A stretch of DNA of 64,000 nucleotides from positions 1 to 64,000 of the forward strand of contig NZ_JADEYH010000019.1 of the NCBI RefSeq assembly GCF_017114865.1, in the 5' to 3' direction. The stretch's first letter is position 1. Each line of letters begins with the position of its first letter. Positions 36,825 to 43,951 of this stretch are shown here, piece by piece. The position numbers and the translations under genes are program-made. This DNA comes from Streptomyces verrucosisporus. Its GTDB lineage: Bacteria; Actinomycetota; Actinomycetes; Streptomycetales; Streptomycetaceae. The notes beneath the pieces are model-generated. The model saw only the letters and a program-made list of their open reading frames with translations. It was not told the origin of the DNA and searched no databases.

Positions 36825-37127
36825 CGGGAATGCTCCTGTTTGTATTCAGCTCTCCACCCCTGCACCAGTGCAGTCTGCCACCAATGCCTTCGTTGTGTGC
36901 CCGGGTGGTTACACAGAATCGAAAGTCCTTCGTGCACGTGCATCTGCCCTTGCATCTGCTGTGGGCATTGGGAACCATGGGGAAAGCACAAGTGCACGCA
37001 TGATTGGGGCACTTGGGCATGCGAACAATCCACCGACGCAGCGCAACGAGCGGAACGCGATACGGAGCACCACCGCTGACGGGGCCCGCCAGGGCCATGG
37101 CCGCCGCAATGCCAGGAGTGTCTCGTC
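36825..37127. promoter_or_regulatory. Divergent promoter region with TGCACGTGCA palindrome
   Basis: This 303-bp spacer separates the XRE gene from the ATPase gene and is less GC-rich than its surroundings. It contains the perfect 10-bp palindrome TGCACGTGCA at 36933-36942, an adjacent direct repeat GCATCTGC (36940-36947 and 36952-36959), and a related TGCACGCA near 36993-37000. No gene or RNA is evident in it. The same palindrome reappears upstream of the DUF397 gene, which makes it a candidate operator for the XRE protein. Confidence 0.55.
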
Positions 37128-37736
37128 ATGGGGACCGAAGGACCGACCGTGCTCGACCGGTTATGGCATGACTTCCCGTCGCTCGACCCCGACGCGCTCT
37201 CCGGTTCGGCCTCCTGCGCGCTCCAGCCGCGCTACGAGGCGGTGAAGACCGCCCGTGAGTTCACCCGGAACGTACTGCTGCGCTGGCGGCTGGCCGGGCA
37301 CTTCGACACCGTGGCCCTGGTGGTCTCGGAGCTGGTGACCAACGCCCTGCGCCACGGCGTGCCGGGCGCCGTCCCCGGCGAAATCCTGGACCCGCCCGTG
37401 CGGCTCCATCTGATGCACTGGTCCGGCCGCCTGGTGTGCGCCGTGCGCGATCCCAGTGCGAAGGCACCCGTGGCGAAGAGGCCCGGCGAGGGGTTCACCG
37501 TCGAACTCGGCGGCATCGGCTGCGATTTCGGCGACGAACTCGACGGCGAGTTCGACGGGGGTTTCGGCGGGGGGTTCTTCGACGACACGGCGGAGTCCGG
37601 ACGCGGCCTCTTCCTGGTCGAGTCCTTCAGCGACGACTGGGGCTGGCAGCCGATGGCCGGCGCCATGCCCGGAAAAGTGGTCTGGGCGCTGTTCAGAGTG
37701 AACCCCGGACGGGAAACCGGCGTCAGTCCTGTATGA
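37128..37736 (+). CDS. Anti-sigma-factor-like ATP-binding protein (HATPase_c)
   Basis: A 202-residue GHKL ATPase of the type common near DUF397 genes in Streptomyces. The N-box is VVSELVTNALRHGVPG, and a G-box-like ESGRGLFLVESFSDDWGW follows after an acidic Gly/Phe-rich insertion (about residues 128-152). A CAGGAG ribosome site precedes ATG 37128. It has no His-phosphoacceptor domain and so is not a sensor kinase; an anti-sigma or partner-switch role is inferred from family. Its last 14 bases overlap the convergent DUF397 gene. Confidence 0.88.
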   Translation: MGTEGPTVLDRLWHDFPSLDPDALSGSASCALQPRYEAVKTAREFTRNVLLRWRLAGHFDTVALVVSELVTNALRHGVPGAVPGEILDPPVRLHLMHWSGRLVCAVRDPSAKAPVAKRPGEGFTVELGGIGCDFGDELDGEFDGGFGGGFFDDTAESGRGLFLVESFSDDWGWQPMAGAMPGKVVWALFRVNPGRETGVSPV

Positions 37737-37962
37737 GGTGGTCGAACTCGCCGTCCTTGACGCCGAGCAGCATCGCCTCGACCTCGGCCGGGGTGTAGAC
37801 CAGTGCGGGGCCGTCCGGATGGCGCGAGTTCCGTACGGCCACCTCTCCGCCGGGGAGCTTGGCGAACTCCACGCACGCTCCCTGCGAGTTGCTGTGTCTG
37901 CTCTTCTGCCAGACGACCCCGTGGAGGTCCCTGGCTGCCATGCCGTTGTATGCGTGGGGCAT
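37723..37962 (-). CDS. DUF397 protein
   Basis: A 79-residue DUF397 protein with the hallmark VVWQKSRHSNSQGACVEFAKLPGGEVAVRNSRHPDGPALVYT (quoted in the family order W-KS-S-S...CVEVA...V.VRDS..P), ending in an acidic helix. DUF397 proteins accompany WhiJ-like XRE regulators and are thought to modulate their DNA binding. The frame is open far upstream, but ATG 37962 with GGGAGAG is the natural start. Three CACGTG motifs lie 87-116 bp upstream. Confidence 0.92.
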   Translation of the reverse strand: MPHAYNGMAARDLHGVVWQKSRHSNSQGACVEFAKLPGGEVAVRNSRHPDGPALVYTPAEVEAMLLGVKDGEFDHLIQD

Positions 37963-38048
37963 CGGACTCTCCCGGCTGTGCGGTCGGGGGCGGCGATCGG
38001 GTGCGTCAGGGGCTGAATTGGTCAACCAGCCTGGATCATAACGCCGTT

Positions 38049-38078
38049 CACGTGCGGATGCACGTGAAGATGCACGTG
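38049..38078. promoter_or_regulatory. Three CACGTG boxes at exact 12-bp spacing
   Basis: CACGTG occurs at 38049-38054, 38061-38066 and 38073-38078. The last one is embedded in TGCACGTGCA, identical to the palindrome in the XRE/ATPase promoter region. It lies upstream of the DUF397 gene. Regular spacing suggests cooperative binding by a dimeric regulator. Confidence 0.6.
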
Positions 38079-38207
38079 CACGACAGCCTGTCACGGCGTC
38101 ATGACAACCTGTCGAGAGGCCGGTCCGCGCCCGGTCCGCGCCCGGGCGGCGGGACGGTGCGCGCTCCCCGCCCCGTCCCGCCGCGCACGCACCGGCCGTC
38201 GCGCCGT

Positions 38208-38573
38208 TCAGGCGCCGGTGTCGCCGGGCCCCCCGTCCAGGAGGCCGCGCAGGCCCTCCAGCCCCTCCGTCCCGCGCCAGAACCGCTCGTACGGACCCAG
38301 CCAGTGCCGCACCTCGCTGAGCGGTCCGGCCTCCAGCCGGTAGTGCCTCTCCCTCCCCCTGCGCCGCTCGCTGACCAGACCGGCCTCCCGGAGCACCTTC
38401 AGATGCTCCGAGAGACTCGGCCTGCGCATGTCGAAGTGGTCTGCCAGCCGCTGCACGGGCTGCGGCCCCTTCACCCGCAGCAGCCTCAGCACCTCGCGCC
38501 GGGTCGGGTTGGCGAGGGCGGAGAAGAGCCGGTCCTCCCGGAGCCGGTCCTCGGGTACGTCGACGGCGGTCAT
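38208..38573 (-). CDS. ArsR-family winged-helix regulator
   Basis: A 121-residue repressor-type protein: LFSALANPTRREVLRLLRVKGPQPVQRLADHFDMRRPSLSEHLKVLREAGL is a standard ArsR winged helix with wing RRRGRERHYRLE. No metal-binding cysteines are present. ATG 38573 follows AAGGGGGAA. It is divergent from the ABC exporter, separated by 278 bp, and may be a second regulator of it in addition to the SoxR-like box. The C-terminal WLGPYERFWRGTEGLEGLRGLL resembles SRPBCC-associated ArsR proteins. Confidence 0.88.
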   Translation of the reverse strand: MTAVDVPEDRLREDRLFSALANPTRREVLRLLRVKGPQPVQRLADHFDMRRPSLSEHLKVLREAGLVSERRRGRERHYRLEAGPLSEVRHWLGPYERFWRGTEGLEGLRGLLDGGPGDTGA

Positions 38574-38786
38574 GTTTCCCCCTTGTGAGCCAGTGGTCAG
38601 TTGGCGGTGGCGGAGAGGAGGCGGGCCGGTGCCGCAGGTCGGCGGCGCCGGGCCGCTCGCAGTCCGCCCGGGTGGCCGGTGGTCCATCGCCGGCCCACCG
38701 GTGGTCCCCGAAATAATCCCCCGGCGGACACCCGTAGCGGAACCCTGTCCCACCGGCTGAACGGCCGCGTCCGGGCCCCGTCGCCC

Positions 38787-38817
38787 TTGACCTCAAGCCG
38801 ACTTGAAGCCCTACGGT
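38787..38817 (+). promoter_or_regulatory. SoxR/MerR-type promoter of the ABC exporter
   Basis: A -35 TTGACC (38787-38792) and a -10 TACGGT (38812-38817) are separated by 19 bp, the over-long spacer of MerR-family promoters. Between them lies CCTCAAGCCGACTTGAAG (38791-38808), an inverted repeat close to the SoxR box CCTCAAG-N4-CTTGAGG (one mismatch in the outer arms). The exporter ATG follows 35 bp downstream. Known SoxR targets in Streptomyces include drug efflux genes. Confidence 0.6.
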
Positions 38818-38851
38818 CCAGGCCACGGCAACGACGACCTGAGGATCCGCG

Positions 38852-40819
38852 ATGAGTATGGAATCCGCCGCGTGGGACGCCCTGTACCAGGCGCGCCACG
38901 CACCGCAGGAGGGACAGCGCCACTCCTTCGCGCCGTCCCGCGCCACTCTGCGCCGCATCGCGGGCTTCGCCCGCCCGCACCGGCGGCGTCTGGCACTCTT
39001 CCTGCTGCTCAGCACCGTCTCGGCGGCACTGGCCGTGGCCACCCCGCTGCTCGCGGGCCGGGTGGTCGACGCGATCGTGGCGGGCTCGGCGGCGGGCACG
39101 GTCGGCCGGCTCGCCGCCCTGATCGCGGTCGTGGCGGTGGCCGAGGCGGCGATCGGACTGCTGGCCAGGTGGCTGTCGGCGCGCATCGGCGAGGGGCTGA
39201 TCCTGGACCTGCGCACGGCCGTCTTCGACCACGTCCAGCGGATGCCGGTCGCCTTCTTCACCCGCACCCGCACCGGCGCGCTGGTCAGCCGGCTGAACAA
39301 CGACGTCATCGGCGCCCAGCGGGCCTTCAGCAACACCCTCTCCTCGGTGGTCGGCAACCTCGTCACCCTGCTGCTCACCCTGGTGGTCATGGTGCGGCTG
39401 TCCTGGCAGGTCACGCTGCTCGCCCTGGTGCTGCTGCCGGTGTTCGTGCTGCCCGCGCGGCGCATGGGCTCCCGGCTGGCCCGCCTCTCGCACGAGGCCG
39501 CCGCCCACAACGCGGCCATGGGCACGCAGATGACCGAGCGCTTCTCCGCACCCGGCGCCACCCTGGTCAAGCTGTTCGGCCGACCGCGGGAGGAGTCGCG
39601 GGAGTTCGCGGCACGCGCCCGGCGGGTGCGCGACATCGGGGTGCGCACCGCCATGGTCCAGCACGTCTTCCTCACCGCGCTCACCGTCGTCTCCGCCCTG
39701 GCGCTGGCCCTGGTCTACGGGCTCGGCGGCTGGTACGCGCTGCGCGGCCGGCTCGACCCCGGCGCGGTGGTGGCCCTGGCCCTGCTGCTCACCCGGCTCT
39801 ACGCCCCGCTGACCGCGCTGGCCGGCGCGCGGGTGGAGGTGATGGGCGCACTCGTCAGCTTCCAGCGCGTCTTCGAGGTGCTGGACCTGAAGCCGCTGAT
39901 CGAGGAGCGCGAGGACGCCCGCGAGGTGCCCGAGGGCCCGGTGCCGGTGGAGTTCGACCGCGTGGACTTCGCCTACCCGTCGGCCGGGAAGGTCTCCCTG
40001 GCCTCCCTGGAGGAGGTCGCCGTCCTCGACGCGCGCGGCGGCGAGCAGGTGCTGCACCAGGTGTCCTTCCGCGCCGAGCCGGGGCGGAAGGTGGCGCTGG
40101 TCGGCTCCTCCGGCGCGGGCAAGTCCACCATCGCCCAGCTCCTGCCGCGGCTCTACGACGCCGACGGCGGTGCGGTGCGGCTCGGCGGCGTGGACGTAAG
40201 GGATCTGAGCTTCCGTTCCCTGCGTGCCACGCTCGGCATGGTCACCCAGGACGGCCACCTCTTCCACGAGTCGATCCGCTCCAACCTGCTGTTCGCCCGG
40301 CCCGGCGCGAGCGAGGACGAACTGTGGGACGTGCTGCGCCGCGCCCGGCTCGACGGGCTGATCGCCTCCCTGCCCGACGGTCTGGACACGGTCGTCGGCG
40401 AGCGCGGCTACCGCCTGTCCGGCGGTGAGCGGCAGCGGCTGACCATCGCCCGGCTGCTGCTGGCCCGGCCGCGGGTGGTGATCCTCGACGAGGCGACCGC
40501 GCATCTGGACTCCACCTCCGAGGCGGCGGTCCAGGAGGCGCTGGCGGAGGCGCTGCGCGGCCGCACCTCCGTGGTGATCGCCCACCGCCTGTCCACCGTC
40601 CGGGCCGCGGACCTGATCCTGGTCGTGGAGGGCGGCCGGATCGTCGAGCGCGGCACCCACGAGACGCTGATGGCGGCGGGCGGACGCTACCGGGAGCTGT
40701 ACCGCACCCAGTTCGGAGCACGGGCCGGCACGCAGGCCGACGCACGGGCCGACGCGCGGCCGGACACGCCGCCCGGGCGGGACGCCGGGGAGCCGGCCGT
40801 GCCCGGCTCCGCCTCCTGA
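38852..40819 (+). CDS. ABC transporter, fused permease/ATPase (exporter type)
   Basis: A 655-residue half-transporter that works as a dimer. The type I exporter membrane domain spans about residues 40-330 with six helices, followed by the nucleotide-binding domain: Walker A GSSGAGKST, Q-loop VTQDGHLF, signature RLSGGERQRL, Walker B VVILDEATAHLD and the H-loop VVIAHRLST. An unusual 15-residue insertion (VSLASLEEVAVLDARGG) sits just before Walker A. The tail repeats ADARADAR. ATG 38852 has GAGGA at 8 bases. Drug or lipid efflux is likely; the SoxR-like promoter favours redox-active compounds. Confidence 0.92.
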   Translation: MSMESAAWDALYQARHAPQEGQRHSFAPSRATLRRIAGFARPHRRRLALFLLLSTVSAALAVATPLLAGRVVDAIVAGSAAGTVGRLAALIAVVAVAEAAIGLLARWLSARIGEGLILDLRTAVFDHVQRMPVAFFTRTRTGALVSRLNNDVIGAQRAFSNTLSSVVGNLVTLLLTLVVMVRLSWQVTLLALVLLPVFVLPARRMGSRLARLSHEAAAHNAAMGTQMTERFSAPGATLVKLFGRPREESREFAARARRVRDIGVRTAMVQHVFLTALTVVSALALALVYGLGGWYALRGRLDPGAVVALALLLTRLYAPLTALAGARVEVMGALVSFQRVFEVLDLKPLIEEREDAREVPEGPVPVEFDRVDFAYPSAGKVSLASLEEVAVLDARGGEQVLHQVSFRAEPGRKVALVGSSGAGKSTIAQLLPRLYDADGGAVRLGGVDVRDLSFRSLRATLGMVTQDGHLFHESIRSNLLFARPGASEDELWDVLRRARLDGLIASLPDGLDTVVGERGYRLSGGERQRLTIARLLLARPRVVILDEATAHLDSTSEAAVQEALAEALRGRTSVVIAHRLSTVRAADLILVVEGGRIVERGTHETLMAAGGRYRELYRTQFGARAGTQADARADARPDTPPGRDAGEPAVPGSAS

Positions 40820-40990
40820 CCAGCCATCACCTCCCCGGCGGTACGCGGAACTCGGCCGCATCCGGCACCCGCGGCGGCCCTCGCCCATCCGGATCAGTCC
40901 AGCGCGCGGGACCGCCGCCCGGCCCCCACGATGAGAATCGGGGCCGCCGGGCGGCGGCCCGTATCGAGCCATGTCCGGGGAGATGCCGCT

Positions 40991-42019
40991 GTGACCGTCA
41001 GTCTTGAGCAACTGAGCCGCTGTTCCGTAGCCGTCGACCTCGGTGCGGCCAGGACCCGGGTCTACCTCAAACGGTTCGGCGTCATCGTGGACGCGCCGTC
41101 GGCCGTCGCCGTCAACACCCGCTCCGGGGCCCTGATCGCGGTCGGCGCCCCGGCCGAGCGGATGGTGGGCCGCACCCCCGAGCACATCCGGGTGGTGCGG
41201 CCGGTGTCGGGCGGGACCGTGGTGGACATCGACATGGCCCGGCGGATGCTGCGCGCCCTGGTGGGCGACCGCATCCGCCGGGCCTGGCGGCGCAAGCCGA
41301 TGCTGCGCGCCGCCGTGTGCATCCCGCACGACGCCGAGCCGCTCGTCCAGCGCGCCGCGATCGAGACGCTCACCGGGATGGGCGCGCGGCGGGTGGAGCT
41401 GGTGGACAGCCTCATCGCGGCGGCCGTCGGCTCCGGGCTGCCCGTGGAGGAGCCCGAGGCCACCATGATCGTGATGTGCGGTGCGGCCGCCTCGCACGTC
41501 GCGGTGCTCTCGCTGGGGTCGATCGTCGCCTCCGAGACGGTGCCGGTCGGCGGCGAGGTCATCGACCGCGCCGTCGTCCAGCACCTGCGCAACCAGCACG
41601 AGCTGATGCTCCCCAACCAGGCGGTCCACCCGCTCCACCTGGCGCTGTCCGTCGCGCCGTCCGAGCAGACCGAGGCCGAGGTTTACGGCCGGGACGTGTC
41701 CACCGGGCTGTTCCGCACGGTGAACGTGGACACCGAGAGCGTGCGTGCCGCCATCCGGCCCCCGCTGACGGCGATGGTGGACGCCATCCGCGGCGTGCTG
41801 CGCCAGTGCCAGCCGGACCTGGTGGCCGACCTCGCCGATCGCGGGATCATGCTGGTCGGCGGCAGCGCGATGCTGCCGGGGCTGGACTCGATGCTGCGGC
41901 AGGCCACCGGGATGCCGGTGCACGTCGCCGAGCAGCCGGCCGTCTGCGCGGTGGAGGGTCTGGGCGCGATGCTGGAGGGGCGGGTGCGGCTGCTGCACCG
42001 CGATCCGCTCAGCCGCTGA
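40991..42019 (+). CDS. MreB/Mbl-like actin homologue
   Basis: A 342-residue bacterial actin. Phosphate-1 motif is VAVDLGAARTRVYLK, connect/phosphate-2 is MIVMCGAAASHVAVLSLG, and the adenosine motif is DRGIMLVGGSAMLPGLDSML. Several positions are more diverged than in canonical MreB, as in the shorter Mbl-type or orphan actins that Streptomyces carries besides MreB. GTG 40991 has GGGGAG 8 bases upstream. It is not in an mreBCD operon. A role in spore-wall or hyphal envelope is known for Streptomyces paralogues; here it is inferred. The 3' end overlaps the convergent DUF4184 gene by 11 bp. Confidence 0.88.
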   Translation: MTVSLEQLSRCSVAVDLGAARTRVYLKRFGVIVDAPSAVAVNTRSGALIAVGAPAERMVGRTPEHIRVVRPVSGGTVVDIDMARRMLRALVGDRIRRAWRRKPMLRAAVCIPHDAEPLVQRAAIETLTGMGARRVELVDSLIAAAVGSGLPVEEPEATMIVMCGAAASHVAVLSLGSIVASETVPVGGEVIDRAVVQHLRNQHELMLPNQAVHPLHLALSVAPSEQTEAEVYGRDVSTGLFRTVNVDTESVRAAIRPPLTAMVDAIRGVLRQCQPDLVADLADRGIMLVGGSAMLPGLDSMLRQATGMPVHVAEQPAVCAVEGLGAMLEGRVRLLHRDPLSR

Positions 42020-42905
42020 CGGACCGCCGGCCGGCCGGCTCCTCCGTACGGGCCGCACCGGACGCACCCGCACCGGACGTCCGGGCCGCACGGCGGTCCC
42101 GCGCGGCCGCCACCGCCCGCAGGGCCACCGCGTACAGCGGCAGGGCGAGCGCGAGCCCGGCGCCGGCGCCGAACAGCGCGGTGGGCACGTACCCGTCCCA
42201 CGGGACCGCCTCCGGCTCCGCCCCGGCCCGCCTCACGCAGCGGTGGACGGCGCCCGCCACCGCCGCCGCGCCCAGCAGCGCCGCCGCGCCGGCCCGCCCG
42301 CGCGCGGACAGGACCGAGAGGACGGACAGCGCGGGCGCCGGGGAGTGCGGCAGCCGGCGCCACGCCCGGACCAGGAAGACCGCGAGGACCACCAGGGCCA
42401 CTGCGGAACCGCCGTACTGGAGCTGGTGGTAGAGGGGGACGCCCAGCACCCGCTCGTCCAGCACCGTGATCCACCGCACGCCCCACCGGTCCATGTGCGT
42501 GAACGAGTCCCACAGGACGTGGGTCGCCGCCCCCAGCGCCGCGGAGATCCAGCACCACGGCAGGAGAGCGGCGAGCGGCCGGCCGCGCCAGGGGCGGCCG
42601 CGGGTGAGCGCGTACGCCCGCCCCCGCGCCCCCTCGGGCAGCAGGGCCAGCAGCGGCTCCCTCAGCAGCAGCCACACCCCCAGCAGCACCGCCGCGATCA
42701 GGACGTCCACGGTGACCGTGCCGAGCGCCGAGTGGGTGTACTCGCCCAGCCGCATGATCCGCGGGGCGAGGCTGGCCGCGTAGTAGGCCGCGTCCGGGGC
42801 GAGCGTCCCGGCGACCAGGGCGGACGCCACCAGCGGCCCCCTGCCCCCGCCGTCCGCGCGGATCCCCGGCAGCGCGGCGGCGGCGTGGCTGAGTGTGAAC
42901 GGCAT
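42009..42905 (-). CDS. DUF4184 family membrane protein
   Basis: A 298-residue membrane protein with the DUF4184 N-terminus MPFTLSHAAAALPG and the PDAAYY, LWDSFTHMDRWG motifs. These His/Asp patches resemble membrane-bound metal-dependent hydrolases such as YdjM. About six hydrophobic spans are seen, and a Gly/Ala/Arg tail. ATG 42905 has a G-rich ribosome site. Function is not known. Confidence 0.82.
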   Translation of the reverse strand: MPFTLSHAAAALPGIRADGGGRGPLVASALVAGTLAPDAAYYAASLAPRIMRLGEYTHSALGTVTVDVLIAAVLLGVWLLLREPLLALLPEGARGRAYALTRGRPWRGRPLAALLPWCWISAALGAATHVLWDSFTHMDRWGVRWITVLDERVLGVPLYHQLQYGGSAVALVVLAVFLVRAWRRLPHSPAPALSVLSVLSARGRAGAAALLGAAAVAGAVHRCVRRAGAEPEAVPWDGYVPTALFGAGAGLALALPLYAVALRAVAAARDRRAARTSGAGASGAARTEEPAGRRSVSG

Positions 42906-43006
42906 CCATTCCCCCCGGGCCGTCTCGGTGCGCCCGGCCGCACCCTATCCGTTCCGCCCGATCGCCCGGGGCGGCCGGGCGTTCCGGCCGTGGGCGGACG
43001 GGACGG

Positions 43007-43615
43007 TCAGCCGTTCGGGGCGGGGAAGCGGAAGCGGCGTGCGGAGCGGGGCGGCCGGGGGGAGGCGGGCGGCAGCGGACCCGCGCCCCGGCTCCGGGCC
43101 GCCCCGGCGGGGTCGAGGCCGGTGCCGGACGGGCCACCGCCCGCCGCGGGACCCGCCTCGGCCACGGCGGCCTCCGCCTCCCGCACTCCCGTCAGCCGCT
43201 CGTACAGCGCCTGGGCGTCCACCGGCAGATCACGCCGCCACCCGCACGCCACCACCGGCCACAGCAGCACCATCGCGCCCCCCAGCACGCACCTCACCCC
43301 CACCTCCACCCGGCATCCGCCCCCCTCCCAGGGCCACAGCCGGAAGTCGTAGCGCGGCATCTGCCACCCGAGCGGCGTCCACATCCGCTGCCCCTCGAAC
43401 GACACCCGTGACGGCGGCTCGCACACCACCCGCCGCAGCACGCACTCCCGCCGCCGCCCGGGGAACCGGTACCGGTACTCCCCCTCCCGCGGCTCCACCC
43501 GGCGCACCGACACCACGCCCGAGTGCCAGGCCGCCAGCCCGCACCCGTCGGCCAGGCGCCCGAACACCTCCTCCACCGGCAGCGGTATGGACACGTACAC
43601 CCGCACCTGCGGCAT
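43007..43615 (-). CDS. SRPBCC-fold protein (polyketide cyclase/dehydrase superfamily)
   Basis: A 202-residue protein whose first 145 residues fit the START/SRPBCC fold: VYVSIPLPVEEVFGRLADGCGLAAWHSGVVSVRRVEP, central strands and a C-terminal helix AQALYERLTGV. The tail is Ala/Arg/Pro-rich. GGAGG precedes ATG 43615 at good spacing. It lies 132 bp from the end of the polyketide cluster. SRPBCC members include aromatases, but many are general lipid/hydrophobic ligand binders, so cluster membership is uncertain. Confidence 0.7.
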   Translation of the reverse strand: MPQVRVYVSIPLPVEEVFGRLADGCGLAAWHSGVVSVRRVEPREGEYRYRFPGRRRECVLRRVVCEPPSRVSFEGQRMWTPLGWQMPRYDFRLWPWEGGGCRVEVGVRCVLGGAMVLLWPVVACGWRRDLPVDAQALYERLTGVREAEAAVAEAGPAAGGGPSGTGLDPAGAARSRGAGPLPPASPRPPRSARRFRFPAPNG

Positions 43616-43747
43616 CCGGCACCTCCAGCGAGCGACAGCGCCGGCCCCACGCGATCGGCCGAACGCCCCGGCCCGTCCGGGCCCACCTCTACACAGCCAG
43701 GCTGGATGCGCGCGTTCCCGGTGTCCTGCGTTCGAGAGCCGTTCGGG

Positions 43748-43951
43748 TTACGCCCGCGGTCGCTCCGCCGGCCGGGGGAGGCCGGAGGCGCCGGGGACGT
43801 CGGGGACGTCGGGGATGTCGGGGAGGAGCCAGCCGTGGTGGCCGGGCACCGGGAGGGCGAGGTGCGGCGGGGGCGTCCGGCCGTTCCACGCCGCCGCCAG
43901 GGACCGGTACACGCCCCACCAGATGCCCGCCGGGGCCGTACGGGCGCTCAT
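43748..43951 (-). CDS. Small Trp/Pro-rich protein coupled to the acyltransferase
   Basis: A 67-residue open frame whose ATG at 43951 overlaps the acyltransferase stop as ATGA, strong evidence for translation. The sequence has GIWWGVYRSLAAAWNG near the start, then LPVPGHHGWLL, and a triple D-[IV]-P repeat encoded by a 9-bp tandem repeat at 43792-43818. No family was recognised. It is the distal gene of the acyltransferase transcript. Confidence 0.5.
   Translation of the reverse strand: MSARTAPAGIWWGVYRSLAAAWNGRTPPPHLALPVPGHHGWLLPDIPDVPDVPGASGLPRPAERPRA

Noticed and set aside
38597..42091. 1164-residue minus-strand open frame opposite the ABC exporter and MreB-like genes
   Set aside because: It is a shadow of two well-supported plus-strand genes; the composition is His/Gln/Gly-rich and shows no motifs.
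43616..43747. SARP-type promoter before the SRPBCC gene
   Set aside because: One heptamer TCCAGCC with TAGAGG 8 bp downstream is present, but no second heptamer at 11 bp, so it was not counted.
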